In this document: positions 1-8,192 of the stretch, piece after piece
Layout: each line of letters starts with the position of its first letter
How positions within the stretch are numbered: position 1 is the stretch's first letter
Source: Micromonospora sp. ALFpr18c
GTDB taxonomy: Bacteria > Actinomycetota > Actinomycetes > Mycobacteriales > Micromonosporaceae
Direction: 5' to 3'
Assembly (NCBI RefSeq): GCF_008868155.1
Contig: NZ_WBKR01000014.1
Location: 1 to 56,503, forward strand
DNA: 56,503 nucleotides
Notes under the pieces: model-generated
What the model saw: only the letters and a program-made list of their open reading frames with translations
The model's database searches: none
Told to the model about the DNA's origin: nothing
Position numbers and translations under genes: made by a program

Positions 1-697
1 AGACCGTGTTGGCGGACTGGCCGCCGGTCAGGGGGTTGGCGAACGGGACCACGTGGGCATGCGCCGTCGTGAACACCTGGCTGAGGGTCGCGGTGAACTC
101 GGCGTCCGGCGGGTCGTCCGACCACAGCGCGAAGACGCCCTCCGGGCGCAGGAGCGCGGCCAGCCGGCGCAGCCCGACCGGCGTGTAGAAGGAGGCGTGG
201 CTGGGGTGCAATACGTTGCGCGGGGAGTGGTCGACGTCGAGCAGTACGGCGTCGAACCGCCGGCCGGGTGCGTCGGCGTCGAAGCCGGTGTCGCCGGCGA
301 CCGCCGCGAAGAAGTCGGCCCGGACGAACCGGGTCCGCGGATCCTCCGCGAGCCCAGCGGTGAACGGCAACAGCCCTCGCCGGTGCCAGTCGATGACATC
401 CTCGATCGCCTCGACCACCAGCAACGACCGTACCCTCGGGTCGTCCAGCGCGGCCTTGGCCGTGTAGCCCAGGCCGAGGCCGCCGACCACCACGTCCACG
501 GCGTCGCCGGCCAGCTCGGCGAGGCCCAGCCGGGCCAGCTCGATCTCCGCGACCGGGAAGAGGCTGGACATCAGGTACTCGTCGTCGAGCTTGACCTCGT
601 ACACCTCGACCTGGAGCGCCGGGTCGAGACGCCGGCGCAGGCTGATCCCGCCGATCGGAGTTTCCCGCCAGGCCAGCTCTTCGAAACGCGCGCCCAC
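1..697 (-). CDS. Spermidine-synthase-like protein (3' truncated by window edge)
   Basis: The reverse strand reads without a stop from a GTG at 697 to the window edge, about 232 residues. The GTG follows a GAGAGGG ribosome binding site with suitable spacing. The N-terminal part contains an acidic stretch (KLDDEYLMSS), then a Rossmann-type segment VVVGGLGLGYTAKAAL and a following acidic strand end (VVEAIEDVIDW). Further on is LLDVDHSPRNVL. This layout fits the spermidine/spermine synthase-like Rossmann methyltransferase fold. I infer a polyamine-synthase superfamily protein, but whether it really transfers aminopropyl groups cannot be judged, since many actinobacterial members are uncharacterised. 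The C-terminus lies outside the window. It diverges from the eccB gene that starts at 825. Confidence 0.72.
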   Translation of the reverse strand, partial: MGARFEELAWRETPIGGISLRRRLDPALQVEVYEVKLDDEYLMSSLFPVAEIELARLGLAELAGDAVDVVVGGLGLGYTAKAALDDPRVRSLLVVEAIEDVIDWHRRGLLPFTAGLAEDPRTRFVRADFFAAVAGDTGFDADAPGRRFDAVLLDVDHSPRNVLHPSHASFYTPVGLRRLAALLRPEGVFALWSDDPPDAEFTATLSQVFTTAHAHVVPFANPLTGGQSANTV

Positions 698-824
698 GGT
701 GCCCTCTCGCCGCCGGATTCGTCCCCGGATGGTACCCGTCGGGATCGGCCCGGCCACGCAGGGTCCACGGGACATCGACGCAACGCATATCCTGTGCCCG
801 GCCGATCCAGCGGGAAGGGACCTC

Positions 825-2210
825 ATGCCGTCGCGGCAGGACCAGCTGCACTCCTACCAGTTCAGCGTCCAGCGGGCGGTCGCCGCCCTGGTCATGCGCG
901 AGACCGACCCCGCGCAGTCGCCGTTTCGGCGGCTGGCGGGCGCCGGCCTGGCCAGCGTCCTGGTCGCGGCGATCGGGTTGGGTGGCTTCGCGCTCTACGG
1001 CCTGTTCGCCGGCGGCGGCAAGGGGTGGCGTGACCCGGGCGCGGTGATCGTGGAGAAGGAGTCCGGCGCCCGGTTCGTCTACCGCGAGGAGAAGCTACAC
1101 CCGGTGCTCAACTACGCCTCGGCGCTGCTGATCGTCGGCGCGGACTCCGCGAAGACCGTGCTCGTCTCCCGACGCTCGATCGACGGCGTGCCGCGCGGTC
1201 TGCCGCTGGGCATCGCCGACGCCCCGGACTCGCTGCCGGCTCCGGGCCGCCTCGCGACCACGGCGTGGACGGTGTGCTCGGCGGTCCCGGCCGGCGCGGG
1301 CGGTGCGGAGCCCCACTCCGCGTTGTTGATCGGCGCCGAACCCGGCGGCGGGCAGCCGCTGGGCGAGGACGCGCTGCTGCTGCGTCATCCCGACGGTGGG
1401 CTGCACCTGGTCTGGCACCAGCGGCGCTATCTGATCCGCGATCCCAACCGGGTGCTGGCGGCCCTGGCCACCACCCGCACGCGCGCGGTGCCGGTGGCGC
1501 CCGCGCTGCTCAACTCGTTGCCCGCGGGCGTCGACCTGGCCCCGCTCGCCCTGCCCGATCTGGGCAGACCCAGCACCGGGGTGCCGGGTGCCACGGTCGG
1601 TCAGGTCTACCTCGTGCGCAACTCCGGCGGCGGCCGGCAGTACGCGGTGGTGCTCGACGCCGGGCTGGCCGGGATCACCGAGTTGCAGGCCGGGCTGTTG
1701 CTGGCCAGCACCGCGCAGGGCGAGCCCGCGCCCATGACACTCGGTCAGTTCGCCGCGCTTCCCACGGTGCCCGACCTGGCTCCGAGCGGGCCGACGGCCC
1801 CACCGACGGCCCCGCCCCGCCTCGCGGCGGCCGATGGCGCGGGCCTGTGCACGCGCGTCGGCGACGACGGCGGGGTGGGCGAGGTGCGGTGGGGCGTACC
1901 GCTGCCGGACCTGGCGGCCGTGCCACGGACCGCGCCGGCCGGCGGCGCGGTCCTGGCCGACCACGTGGTGGTGGAGCCGGGTCGCGGCGCGGTGGTCGAG
2001 GCCGCCGCGGCGCCGGGTGCGTCCGGCGGCGCGGTGTCCGTGGTGACCGACCTGGGCCGGCGGTACGTGCTGGCCGACCGCGGTGTGCTCACCATGCTCG
2101 GCTACCGCGGTGTGCGTCCGGTGCGGCTGCCGGCCGGCCTGGTGAGCCTCGTGCCGGCCGGTGCGACCCTGGATCCGGCCGCCGCGCGGGCCGTCGCCGC
2201 CCCCGGGTGA
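825..2210 (+). CDS. eccB: Type VII secretion protein EccB
   Basis: A 461-residue protein starting at an ATG behind a GGGAAGGGA ribosome binding site. The N-terminus MPSRQDQLHSYQFSVQR is the typical EccB opening, followed by a single membrane segment at about residues 40-62 (GAGLASVLVAAIGLGGFALYG without internal charges) and a long extracytoplasmic domain. EccB is a core membrane component of ESX/type VII secretion complexes, with its periplasmic domain on the outer face. The length is close to the family norm of 450-500. No other ESX gene (eccC, eccD, eccE, mycP, esx) is visible nearby, so it is an orphan as far as this window shows. The C-terminal 60 residues are Ala/Val/Gly-rich. Confidence 0.88.
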   Translation: MPSRQDQLHSYQFSVQRAVAALVMRETDPAQSPFRRLAGAGLASVLVAAIGLGGFALYGLFAGGGKGWRDPGAVIVEKESGARFVYREEKLHPVLNYASALLIVGADSAKTVLVSRRSIDGVPRGLPLGIADAPDSLPAPGRLATTAWTVCSAVPAGAGGAEPHSALLIGAEPGGGQPLGEDALLLRHPDGGLHLVWHQRRYLIRDPNRVLAALATTRTRAVPVAPALLNSLPAGVDLAPLALPDLGRPSTGVPGATVGQVYLVRNSGGGRQYAVVLDAGLAGITELQAGLLLASTAQGEPAPMTLGQFAALPTVPDLAPSGPTAPPTAPPRLAAADGAGLCTRVGDDGGVGEVRWGVPLPDLAAVPRTAPAGGAVLADHVVVEPGRGAVVEAAAAPGASGGAVSVVTDLGRRYVLADRGVLTMLGYRGVRPVRLPAGLVSLVPAGATLDPAAARAVAAPG

Positions 2211-2222
2211 GGACGTGGCGGG

Positions 2223-2828
2223 TCAGTCGGCCGGGCGGCGCAGGACGCTGACCGCGAAGGCCGCGTCGTCCCGCCACGGACGCAGGTCCCAGGTGGCGAA
2301 GCGGTGTTCCAGGCGCAGGCCGGCGGCGACCGCGTCGGCGTCGAACGCGGTCAGCGGGTACCCGCGCTCGGTGCCGAAGCCGACCGCCAGGACGCCGTCC
2401 GGGCGCAGGTGCCCGGCCAGCCGGCGCAGCACCTCCGGCTCGGTGCCGGCCGCGACGAACGCGAGGACGTTGCCGGCGAGCACGGCGGCGTCGAACGGCT
2501 CCGCCTCGCCCATCGCCGGCAGGTCCAACTCGGCCAGGTCGGCGACCAGCCAGCGCGGGCCGGGATGATCGGCGCGGGCGGCCTCCACCAGCGCGGGGTC
2601 GGCGTCCACCCCGATCACGGTGTGCCCGCGCTGGGCCAGCGCGGCGCCGACCCGGCCGGTGCCGCTGCCGGCGTCGAGGATCCGCGACCCCGGCGCGACC
2701 AGGGTGTCCACCAGACGGGCCTCGCCGGCCAGGTCCGCACCCTCGGCGGCGAGCTTGCGGAACCGGTCGATGTACCACTGCGAGTGCTCCGGACCGGTGT
2801 CGGTCGCCCAGCGGGTCGGGTTGGCCAT
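2223..2828 (-). CDS. Class I SAM-dependent methyltransferase
   Basis: A 201-residue protein with the SAM-binding motif I LDAGSGTGRVG at about residue 50, the motif II acidic residue in VIGVDADP, and a post-motif region VADLAELDLP. It resembles small methyltransferases of the type-11/25 group that act on small molecules. The substrate is not recognisable. It converges on eccB with 12 bp between stop codons and has no obvious operon partner. The N-terminal segment (RWATDTGPEHSQWYIDRF) is typical of a common actinobacterial clade of uncharacterised methyltransferases. Confidence 0.85.
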   Translation of the reverse strand: MANPTRWATDTGPEHSQWYIDRFRKLAAEGADLAGEARLVDTLVAPGSRILDAGSGTGRVGAALAQRGHTVIGVDADPALVEAARADHPGPRWLVADLAELDLPAMGEAEPFDAAVLAGNVLAFVAAGTEPEVLRRLAGHLRPDGVLAVGFGTERGYPLTAFDADAVAAGLRLEHRFATWDLRPWRDDAAFAVSVLRRPAD

Positions 2829-2957
2829 ACGGCCACGGTAACCGCGCCGGACGGGGCGCGACGGGTGAGGCCGGTCGGGCGCACCGATCGGTGGCGGCTC
2901 AGCGGGGCGGTGCCCGGCGTGTCGAGTCGCTCAGCTGCCACCGATCAAGGAACGGTG

Positions 2958-2990
2958 GGGCGCTGGGCGGCGGCCCGCCGCCCAGCGCCC
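2958..2990 (-). terminator. Strong hairpin terminator of the ABC importer operon
   Basis: A perfect 16-bp inverted repeat (arms 2958-2973 and 2975-2990, all G/C except one A-T pair) lies 12 bp past the stop codon of the last permease gene on the reverse strand. There is no U-tract, as is common for actinobacterial intrinsic terminators. It could also protect the 3' end of the mRNA. Confidence 0.75.
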
Positions 2991-3002
2991 GTACGCCGTC
3001 GC

Positions 3003-3869
3003 TCAGCCCTTCTCCGCGCCGCTGGTCAGCCCCTCGGTGAGCAGCCGTTCACTGGCGAAGAAGAGGATCACGATGGGCAGGGTGAGGACGACCGACCCGG
3101 CCATCAGCACCGTCTTGGGCACCTCCACCCCGTCGGCGAGCAGGGACAACCCCAGCGACACCGTCCACCGGTCGGGTTTGTCGACCAGGAACAGCAGCGC
3201 GAAGAGGAACTCGTTCCAGGCGATCATGAAGTCGTAGAGCGCGACCGCCATGATCGACGGCATGGCCAGGGGCAGGCTGACGCGGCGGATGATGCCGAGC
3301 CGTCCGGCGCCGTCGATGGCGGCGGACTCTTCCAGACTGACCGGGATGGTCTCGAAGTAGTTCTTCAGCATGTAGACCGAGACCGGCAACGTCTGCGAGA
3401 TGTAGACCAGCACCAGACCGAACAGGGAGCCGCGCAGCCCGGCCCGGGTGAAGACCACGAACAGCGGGATCGCGATGACGATCGACGGGAACAGGTAGAC
3501 CGCCAGGAACAGGAAGTCCACCTGCCGACGGCCGAAGAACCGCAGCCGGGCCACCGCGTACGCGCCGGGGATCGCCACCACCAGGGTGAGCACGGTCGCC
3601 GCGACGGCCACCAGCCCGCTGTTGCGGATGAAGGTGAGGAAACCCTGGCCGCCGTCGTCGGTGGCCTTCAGCACCTCGGCGTACGTGGCGACGGTGAGCT
3701 CGCCGAAGCCCACCACGAGCGCGCCGGGGTCGAGCAGCAGCCGCTCGATGGGGCGCACCGAGAGCATCAGCATGTAGTAGAAGGGAAAGACGGTGACCAC
3801 CAGGAACGCGGCGATCACCAGGCGGCGCAGCCAACGCAGGCTCACCGTCTCGACGACGTCCCGATCCAT
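3003..3869 (-). CDS. ABC sugar transporter permease, MalG type
   Basis: A 288-residue inner-membrane permease of the carbohydrate (CUT1) ABC importer family. It starts MDRDVVETVSLRW, has about six membrane helices, and carries the EAA loop that contacts the ATPase (EESAAIDGAGRLGIIRRVSLP). The ATG at 3869 shares one base with the stop of the upstream permease (TGATG), so the two are translationally coupled. It works with the MalF-type partner and the lipoprotein encoded just upstream. No ATP-binding subunit is in the locus, so a shared MsiK-like ATPase elsewhere is likely, which is common for actinomycete CUT1 importers. Confidence 0.9.
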   Translation of the reverse strand: MDRDVVETVSLRWLRRLVIAAFLVVTVFPFYYMLMLSVRPIERLLLDPGALVVGFGELTVATYAEVLKATDDGGQGFLTFIRNSGLVAVAATVLTLVVAIPGAYAVARLRFFGRRQVDFLFLAVYLFPSIVIAIPLFVVFTRAGLRGSLFGLVLVYISQTLPVSVYMLKNYFETIPVSLEESAAIDGAGRLGIIRRVSLPLAMPSIMAVALYDFMIAWNEFLFALLFLVDKPDRWTVSLGLSLLADGVEVPKTVLMAGSVVLTLPIVILFFASERLLTEGLTSGAEKG

Positions 3870-4825
3870 CAGCCGACCCTCCGTCCGAAGAAGCGCAGAT
3901 AGATCAGCACGAACACGATGAGGACGACGGCCAGCACGACCGCCTGCGCGGCCGCCGCGCCGATGTCGGTACGCGCGGTGAGGAAGTCGTACACCCGCAC
4001 GCTGACCACCTCGGTGCCGGCCGCGCCACCGGTGAGCAGGTAGACGTCGTCGAACTTGTTGAAGGTCATGATGAAGCGCAGCACGCCCAGCAGGGCGATG
4101 ACCGGCAGCAGTTGCGGCAGCAGGATGTGCCGGAACCGTTGGGTCGGGGTCGCGCCGTCGACCCGGGCGGCCTCCTCCAACTCGCCGGGCACCGCCTGGA
4201 GCCGGGCCAGCAGGAACAGGAACGCGAACGGGAAGTACCGCCACGCCTCGAACACGATGACCGTGGCCAGCGCGGTGGACTCCTGGGTGAGGAACGGCAC
4301 CGGGGCGTCCCAGCCCAGCAGGCGTTGGCCCCACTCGTTGACGATGCCGAGCTGCGGGTCGAGCATCACCTGCCAGACGAAGGTCACCGCGACCACCGGT
4401 GCCACGTACGGCAGCAGCATGGACGCCCGGACCAGGGTGCGGCCCCGGAACGGCCGGCGGACGACCAGGGCGGCGACCAGGCCGAGCAGGATCGACCCGA
4501 CCGTGCCGCCGATGCTGTAGATCAACGTGACCCACAGCGTCTCGGCGAAGCCGGGGGTGTGCAGCACCCGGTCGATGTTGTCCATGGTGAACTCGCCGAA
4601 CAGGCCGGTCTTGCGCAGCGTGGCGAGCCGGACCCGCTGAAAGGCGAGCAGCACGGTCCACACGATCGGGATGCCGATGACCGCGATGGTGACGAGCAGG
4701 GTCGGTGCGACCAGCGCGAGCCCGGCACGGGACTCACGGCGGCGCAGGGTCAGTGGTCGGCGCCGTGGCGGCGCCGGCCGCTCCCGGGTGGGGGAGCGGC
4801 CGGGGCCGGGCGCGGTGGTGGTCAA
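3869..4825 (-). CDS. ABC sugar transporter permease, MalF type
   Basis: A 318-residue CUT1 permease with a Pro/Arg-rich cytoplasmic N-terminus, a first helix around LALVAPTLLVTIAVIGIPIV, and the EAA loop EEAARVDGATPTQRFRHILLP. The only in-frame start that gives a full protein is a TTG at 4825, which overlaps the stop of the solute-binding protein as TTGA. There is no clear ribosome binding site, in keeping with coupled translation. It ends TGATG with the MalG-type gene. The start codon is the uncertain part; the family assignment is firm. Confidence 0.87.
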   Translation of the reverse strand: MTTTAPGPGRSPTRERPAPPRRRPLTLRRRESRAGLALVAPTLLVTIAVIGIPIVWTVLLAFQRVRLATLRKTGLFGEFTMDNIDRVLHTPGFAETLWVTLIYSIGGTVGSILLGLVAALVVRRPFRGRTLVRASMLLPYVAPVVAVTFVWQVMLDPQLGIVNEWGQRLLGWDAPVPFLTQESTALATVIVFEAWRYFPFAFLFLLARLQAVPGELEEAARVDGATPTQRFRHILLPQLLPVIALLGVLRFIMTFNKFDDVYLLTGGAAGTEVVSVRVYDFLTARTDIGAAAAQAVVLAVVLIVFVLIYLRFFGRRVG

Positions 4826-6216
4826 TTGACGCCCTGCTTGATGGCGTCGACGTCCTTCTCGGCCCGACCGGCGGCGGCTGCCGCGTCGGACTTGCCGGCG
4901 ATGAGGTCGGCCAGCACCTTGGGCACCGGCAGTTCGCCGAGCATCGCGCCGACCAGCTTGCCCTGCCCCTGGCTGAGCCCCCAGCGTTGGAAGGTGTCCG
5001 GGCTGCGGCGCAGCGTGGCCAGCACCTCGTCGCCGTACACGTCGGCGAGAGGCTTCTTGGCGTCGACGCCGGCCTGGCTGGTGTTCCAGGCGTTGAGGTA
5101 CGCCTCGGGCTCGGCCGGGGTGCCCTTGCGTACCGGGAAGCGGCCCTCCGGGGACATCCCGAACCAGCGCGGGTAGCCGTCGCCGAGCATGTACTCCACG
5201 AAGGACTTCGCCGGGTCGGCCGCCGCGCCGTCCAGCACGGCCCACGAGCTGATCTCGCCGTACTGCGCCGGTTCGGTGCCGTTCGGGCCCTTGATCGCGG
5301 TGACGAACCCGCTGTTCTTCGCGAGGAACGACGGGTCGGCCTGGCACTGCGGGCAGGTCGGCTTGGCGTCGTTGCGCAGCCCGGCCAGCTCGTCGAGGAT
5401 GAACGGCGACCAGATCACCATGGCCGCCTTGCCGGCGAAGTAGGTGGCCCGGGTGGTGTCGACGTCCTGTGCGCCCTTCACCGAACTGGTGCGGATCAGA
5501 TCGCCGTAGAAGCGGAACGCCTCGACGCACTGCGGTGAGTCGAGGGTGACCGCCCCGTCGTCGCCGGTGAGCTGGCAGCCGTTGGCCAGCGCCAGATGCT
5601 CGAAGGTCTGCTGGGTGAACACGTCGCTCGGGCTGGTCGCCGCGGTGATCCCGGCGACGCCGCCGGTGTTCAGCTTCGCCGCGGCGTCGGTGATCCGTTC
5701 GTACGTGTCGGGGACCGGCAGGCCGGCTGCGGCGAACAGGTCCTTGCGGTAGACGAGCAGCTGCCCCCACCCGTCGCTGGGCACGGAGAGCTGTTTGCCG
5801 TCGTCGGAGGTCAGCTCCAGCGCGCGGGGGGAGAACGTCTGCTTGCCCAGCTTGTCGACGACCTCCGCGTTCGCCGAGGCGTGCAGCAGCTCGTTGCCGG
5901 CGAGCGTACGGATGCCGGCCAGGGAGACCGAGCCGACCACGTCGGGCAGCTCGCCGGCGGCGGCGTTGGCGGCGATCAGCGAGGGGAACTGGTCCTCGTT
6001 GACGGTCACGAGGTCGACCTGGATCCCGGTCTTGGCGGTGAAGTCGGCGATGATCGCCTTGGTGGCGGTGACGCGGTCGGCGACGTCCTCCAGACTCCAA
6101 ACGGTGATCTTTTTGCTGTTGCTGTCGGATCCGTCATCTCCGCAGGCCAGCAGGGTGGACGCTGCCAGTGTCATGATCAGGGTGGTGGCGAGTATCCGCC
6201 TCGGAGGTGCTGACAT
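4822..6216 (-). CDS. Extracellular sugar-binding lipoprotein of the ABC importer
   Basis: A 464-residue family 1 solute-binding protein. The start is the ATG at 6216, preceded by GAGAGGAG at good spacing. An in-frame ATG at 6243 would add nine residues and has no such site. A lipoprotein signal (basic start PPRR, hydrophobic stretch, STLLAC) places the acylated Cys at about residue 25, followed by a flexible GDDGSDSNSKK segment. The core has the usual SBP_bac_1 features (ITVWSLEDV, FPSLIAANAAAGELPDVV). The ligand is a sugar or oligosaccharide by family; the exact one cannot be read. Divergent catabolic genes across the 6.2-6.3 kb gap suggest a common substrate. Confidence 0.9.
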   Translation of the reverse strand: MSAPPRRILATTLIMTLAASTLLACGDDGSDSNSKKITVWSLEDVADRVTATKAIIADFTAKTGIQVDLVTVNEDQFPSLIAANAAAGELPDVVGSVSLAGIRTLAGNELLHASANAEVVDKLGKQTFSPRALELTSDDGKQLSVPSDGWGQLLVYRKDLFAAAGLPVPDTYERITDAAAKLNTGGVAGITAATSPSDVFTQQTFEHLALANGCQLTGDDGAVTLDSPQCVEAFRFYGDLIRTSSVKGAQDVDTTRATYFAGKAAMVIWSPFILDELAGLRNDAKPTCPQCQADPSFLAKNSGFVTAIKGPNGTEPAQYGEISSWAVLDGAAADPAKSFVEYMLGDGYPRWFGMSPEGRFPVRKGTPAEPEAYLNAWNTSQAGVDAKKPLADVYGDEVLATLRRSPDTFQRWGLSQGQGKLVGAMLGELPVPKVLADLIAGKSDAAAAAGRAEKDVDAIKQGVN

Positions 6217-6332
6217 CGGTGGCACTCCTCTCGAAGGGTACATACCGGATTCAACACCTTCGATAGATCAATAACAAGACATATTGCGATTTTGTGTCTA
6301 TCCTGGAGCCCAGCGCTACCGGGATGTGACAC
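6217..6332. promoter_or_regulatory. Divergent promoter/operator region of the sugar locus
   Basis: The 116 bp between the binding-protein gene and the oxidoreductase gene is conspicuously AT-rich for this genome (about 6244-6305). It contains an imperfect inverted repeat with outer arms GATAGA and TCTATC (about 6260-6301) and inner arms AGACA and TGTCT. It very likely holds both promoters and a binding site for a sugar-responsive regulator. No regulator gene is adjacent. Confidence 0.55.
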
Positions 6333-7370
6333 ATGGGCAACTGGGTGGTCTCTCTCGCCGGGCCTCGACGGATCAGCCTCGAGCCCTGCCCGCCGGATCC
6401 GCTCGGCCCCGGCCAGGTCCGGGTCCGCACCTGCTACTCGGGCATCTCCGCCGGCACCGAGCTGACCCTCTACCGGGGCAGCAACCCCCGACTCAGCAAG
6501 GACTGGGACGACGCCGCCCGGATGTTCGTCCCCCGCCAGACGCCGGTGCCCTACCCGCTGATCGGCTTCGGCTACGAGGAGGTCGGCGAGGTCATCGAGG
6601 TCGCGCCCGACGTGGCCGACCGGCATCCGGGGCAGCTCGTCTGGGGCATCTGGGGTCACCGGGCCGAGGCGGTGCTCGCCGCCGACACGGTCCGTCCGCT
6701 GCCCGCCGGGCTGGACCCGCTCGTCGCGGTCTTCGCCCGGCCCGGCGCCATCGCCCTGACCGCCGTGCTCGCCGGTGACCTGCACCTCGGCGACTGGGTC
6801 GGCGTCTTCGGGCAGGGCGTCATCGGGCTGCTCGCCACCCGGCTCGCGGTGCTCTCCGGTGCCCGGGTGGTGGCCGTCGACCGGATGCCCGGCCGGCTGG
6901 AGCACGCCGCCCGCTACGGCGCCCGATCCACCGTGGACGTGTCCGCCGAGTCGGCCGCCGCCGTGCTGCGCGGTGCCACCGGTGGCCGGGGCGCGGACGT
7001 CTGCCTGGAGCTGTCCGGGGCGTACCCGGCGCTGCACGAGGCGATCCGGTCCACCGCACACGCCGGTCGGGTCGTGGCCGCCGGCTTCTACCAGGGCCAG
7101 GCCGACGCACTCGGCCTCGGCGAGGAGTTCCACCACAACCGCATCCAGTTGGTGGCCGCCCAGGTCTCCGGGCCCACCCCCGCGCCGAGCATGGCCGGCC
7201 GGTGGACCGGAGACCGGGTCGCGCAGACCTTCATGGACCTGGTGGCTGAGCGCAGCGTCGACCCGTTGCCGCTGGTCAGCCACATCGTCGACGCCAGCGC
7301 GGTCGCCGACGCCCTCGCGCTGCTCGACCGCGGCGCCGGTGACGTCCTCCAAGTGGTGCTGAGGTTCTAG
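6333..7370 (+). CDS. Medium-chain dehydrogenase/reductase (zinc-ADH fold, probably zinc-poor)
   Basis: A 345-residue protein with the GroES-like N-terminal domain (CYSGISAGTELTLYRG, then GFGYEEVGEVIEV) and a nucleotide-binding domain carrying GVFGQGVIG at about residue 160. The four-Cys structural zinc site of classical alcohol dehydrogenases is absent. It is likely an NAD(P)-dependent sugar or polyol oxidoreductase. Its stop codon directly abuts the ATG of the next gene (no gap), and it diverges from the importer, so a role in catabolism of the imported sugar derivative is reasonable inference. The ribosome binding site is weak (GGGATGTGAC). Confidence 0.84.
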   Translation: MGNWVVSLAGPRRISLEPCPPDPLGPGQVRVRTCYSGISAGTELTLYRGSNPRLSKDWDDAARMFVPRQTPVPYPLIGFGYEEVGEVIEVAPDVADRHPGQLVWGIWGHRAEAVLAADTVRPLPAGLDPLVAVFARPGAIALTAVLAGDLHLGDWVGVFGQGVIGLLATRLAVLSGARVVAVDRMPGRLEHAARYGARSTVDVSAESAAAVLRGATGGRGADVCLELSGAYPALHEAIRSTAHAGRVVAAGFYQGQADALGLGEEFHHNRIQLVAAQVSGPTPAPSMAGRWTGDRVAQTFMDLVAERSVDPLPLVSHIVDASAVADALALLDRGAGDVLQVVLRF

Positions 7371-8192
7371 ATGATCACCATCGCGCTGGCCTGCCAGGAA
7401 CAACTCCTGCCGGGCGCCAACCTGATCCAGAAGTACGCCCTCGCCGCCGCCCTCGGTTACCAGGGGATCGAGCTGCGCGGTCGCGGTGACCTCGCGTTCG
7501 CCCGCCGGTTGCCCGAGCTGCGCCGGGCCCGCGCCGCCGGGGTGGTGATGCCCACCGTCTGCGTCGAGATGGGCCACTTCATCGGCGACTTCGACCCGGA
7601 CCGGTCCGCCGACGCCGTCCGTAACCTCCGCTCCCAACTCTCCGTCATCGCCGAGCTGGGCGGCGTCGGGGTGATGACACCGGCGGCCTGGGGGATGTTC
7701 TCCCGGCGGCTGCCACCGTTCGAGCCGCCGCGCCCGCCGGCCGGCGACCGGCAGGTCCTCCTCGACGCCCTCGGCGAGCTGGGCGATCACGCCCAGGCCG
7801 AGGGCGTCACCCTCTTTCTGGAACCCCTCAACCGGTACGAGGACCACATGGTCAACCGCCTCGACGAGGCGGTCGCGCTGTGCGCCGCACTCGGACTGCC
7901 CTCGGTGCGGGTGGTCGCCGACACCTTCCACATGAACATCGAGGAGGACGACGTGCACCGGGCGTTGCGCGCCGCCGCGCCGTACCTCGGGCACGTGCAG
8001 GTCAGCGACTCCAACCGCTTCCAGCCGGGCGCCGGGCACCTCGACTGGCCGGCACTGATGCGCACCCTGCTGGAGCTGGACTACCAGGGCTGGCTGGCCC
8101 TGGAGTGCCGGCTGCGCGGCGACCCGGTCCGAGCCCTGCAGGAGGCCGCCACGGTGCTGCGGCACGCGCTGCCCCGGCGGGCCGCCGCGTGA
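7371..8192 (+). CDS. Sugar phosphate isomerase/epimerase, TIM-barrel (xylose-isomerase-like)
   Basis: A 273-residue AP-endonuclease-2/xylose-isomerase-like TIM barrel. The expected metal ligands are visible in order: Glu in LFLEPLNRYEDHMVN, Asp and His in VADTFHMNIEEDD, His in HVQVSDSNR, and Glu in LALECRLRGD. Members isomerise or epimerise sugars, keto-sugars or inositols; the substrate here is not determined. The ATG immediately follows the stop of the dehydrogenase gene and its own stop overlaps the next gene by 4 bp, giving a tight three-gene operon. Confidence 0.86.
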   Translation: MITIALACQEQLLPGANLIQKYALAAALGYQGIELRGRGDLAFARRLPELRRARAAGVVMPTVCVEMGHFIGDFDPDRSADAVRNLRSQLSVIAELGGVGVMTPAAWGMFSRRLPPFEPPRPPAGDRQVLLDALGELGDHAQAEGVTLFLEPLNRYEDHMVNRLDEAVALCAALGLPSVRVVADTFHMNIEEDDVHRALRAAAPYLGHVQVSDSNRFQPGAGHLDWPALMRTLLELDYQGWLALECRLRGDPVRALQEAATVLRHALPRRAAA

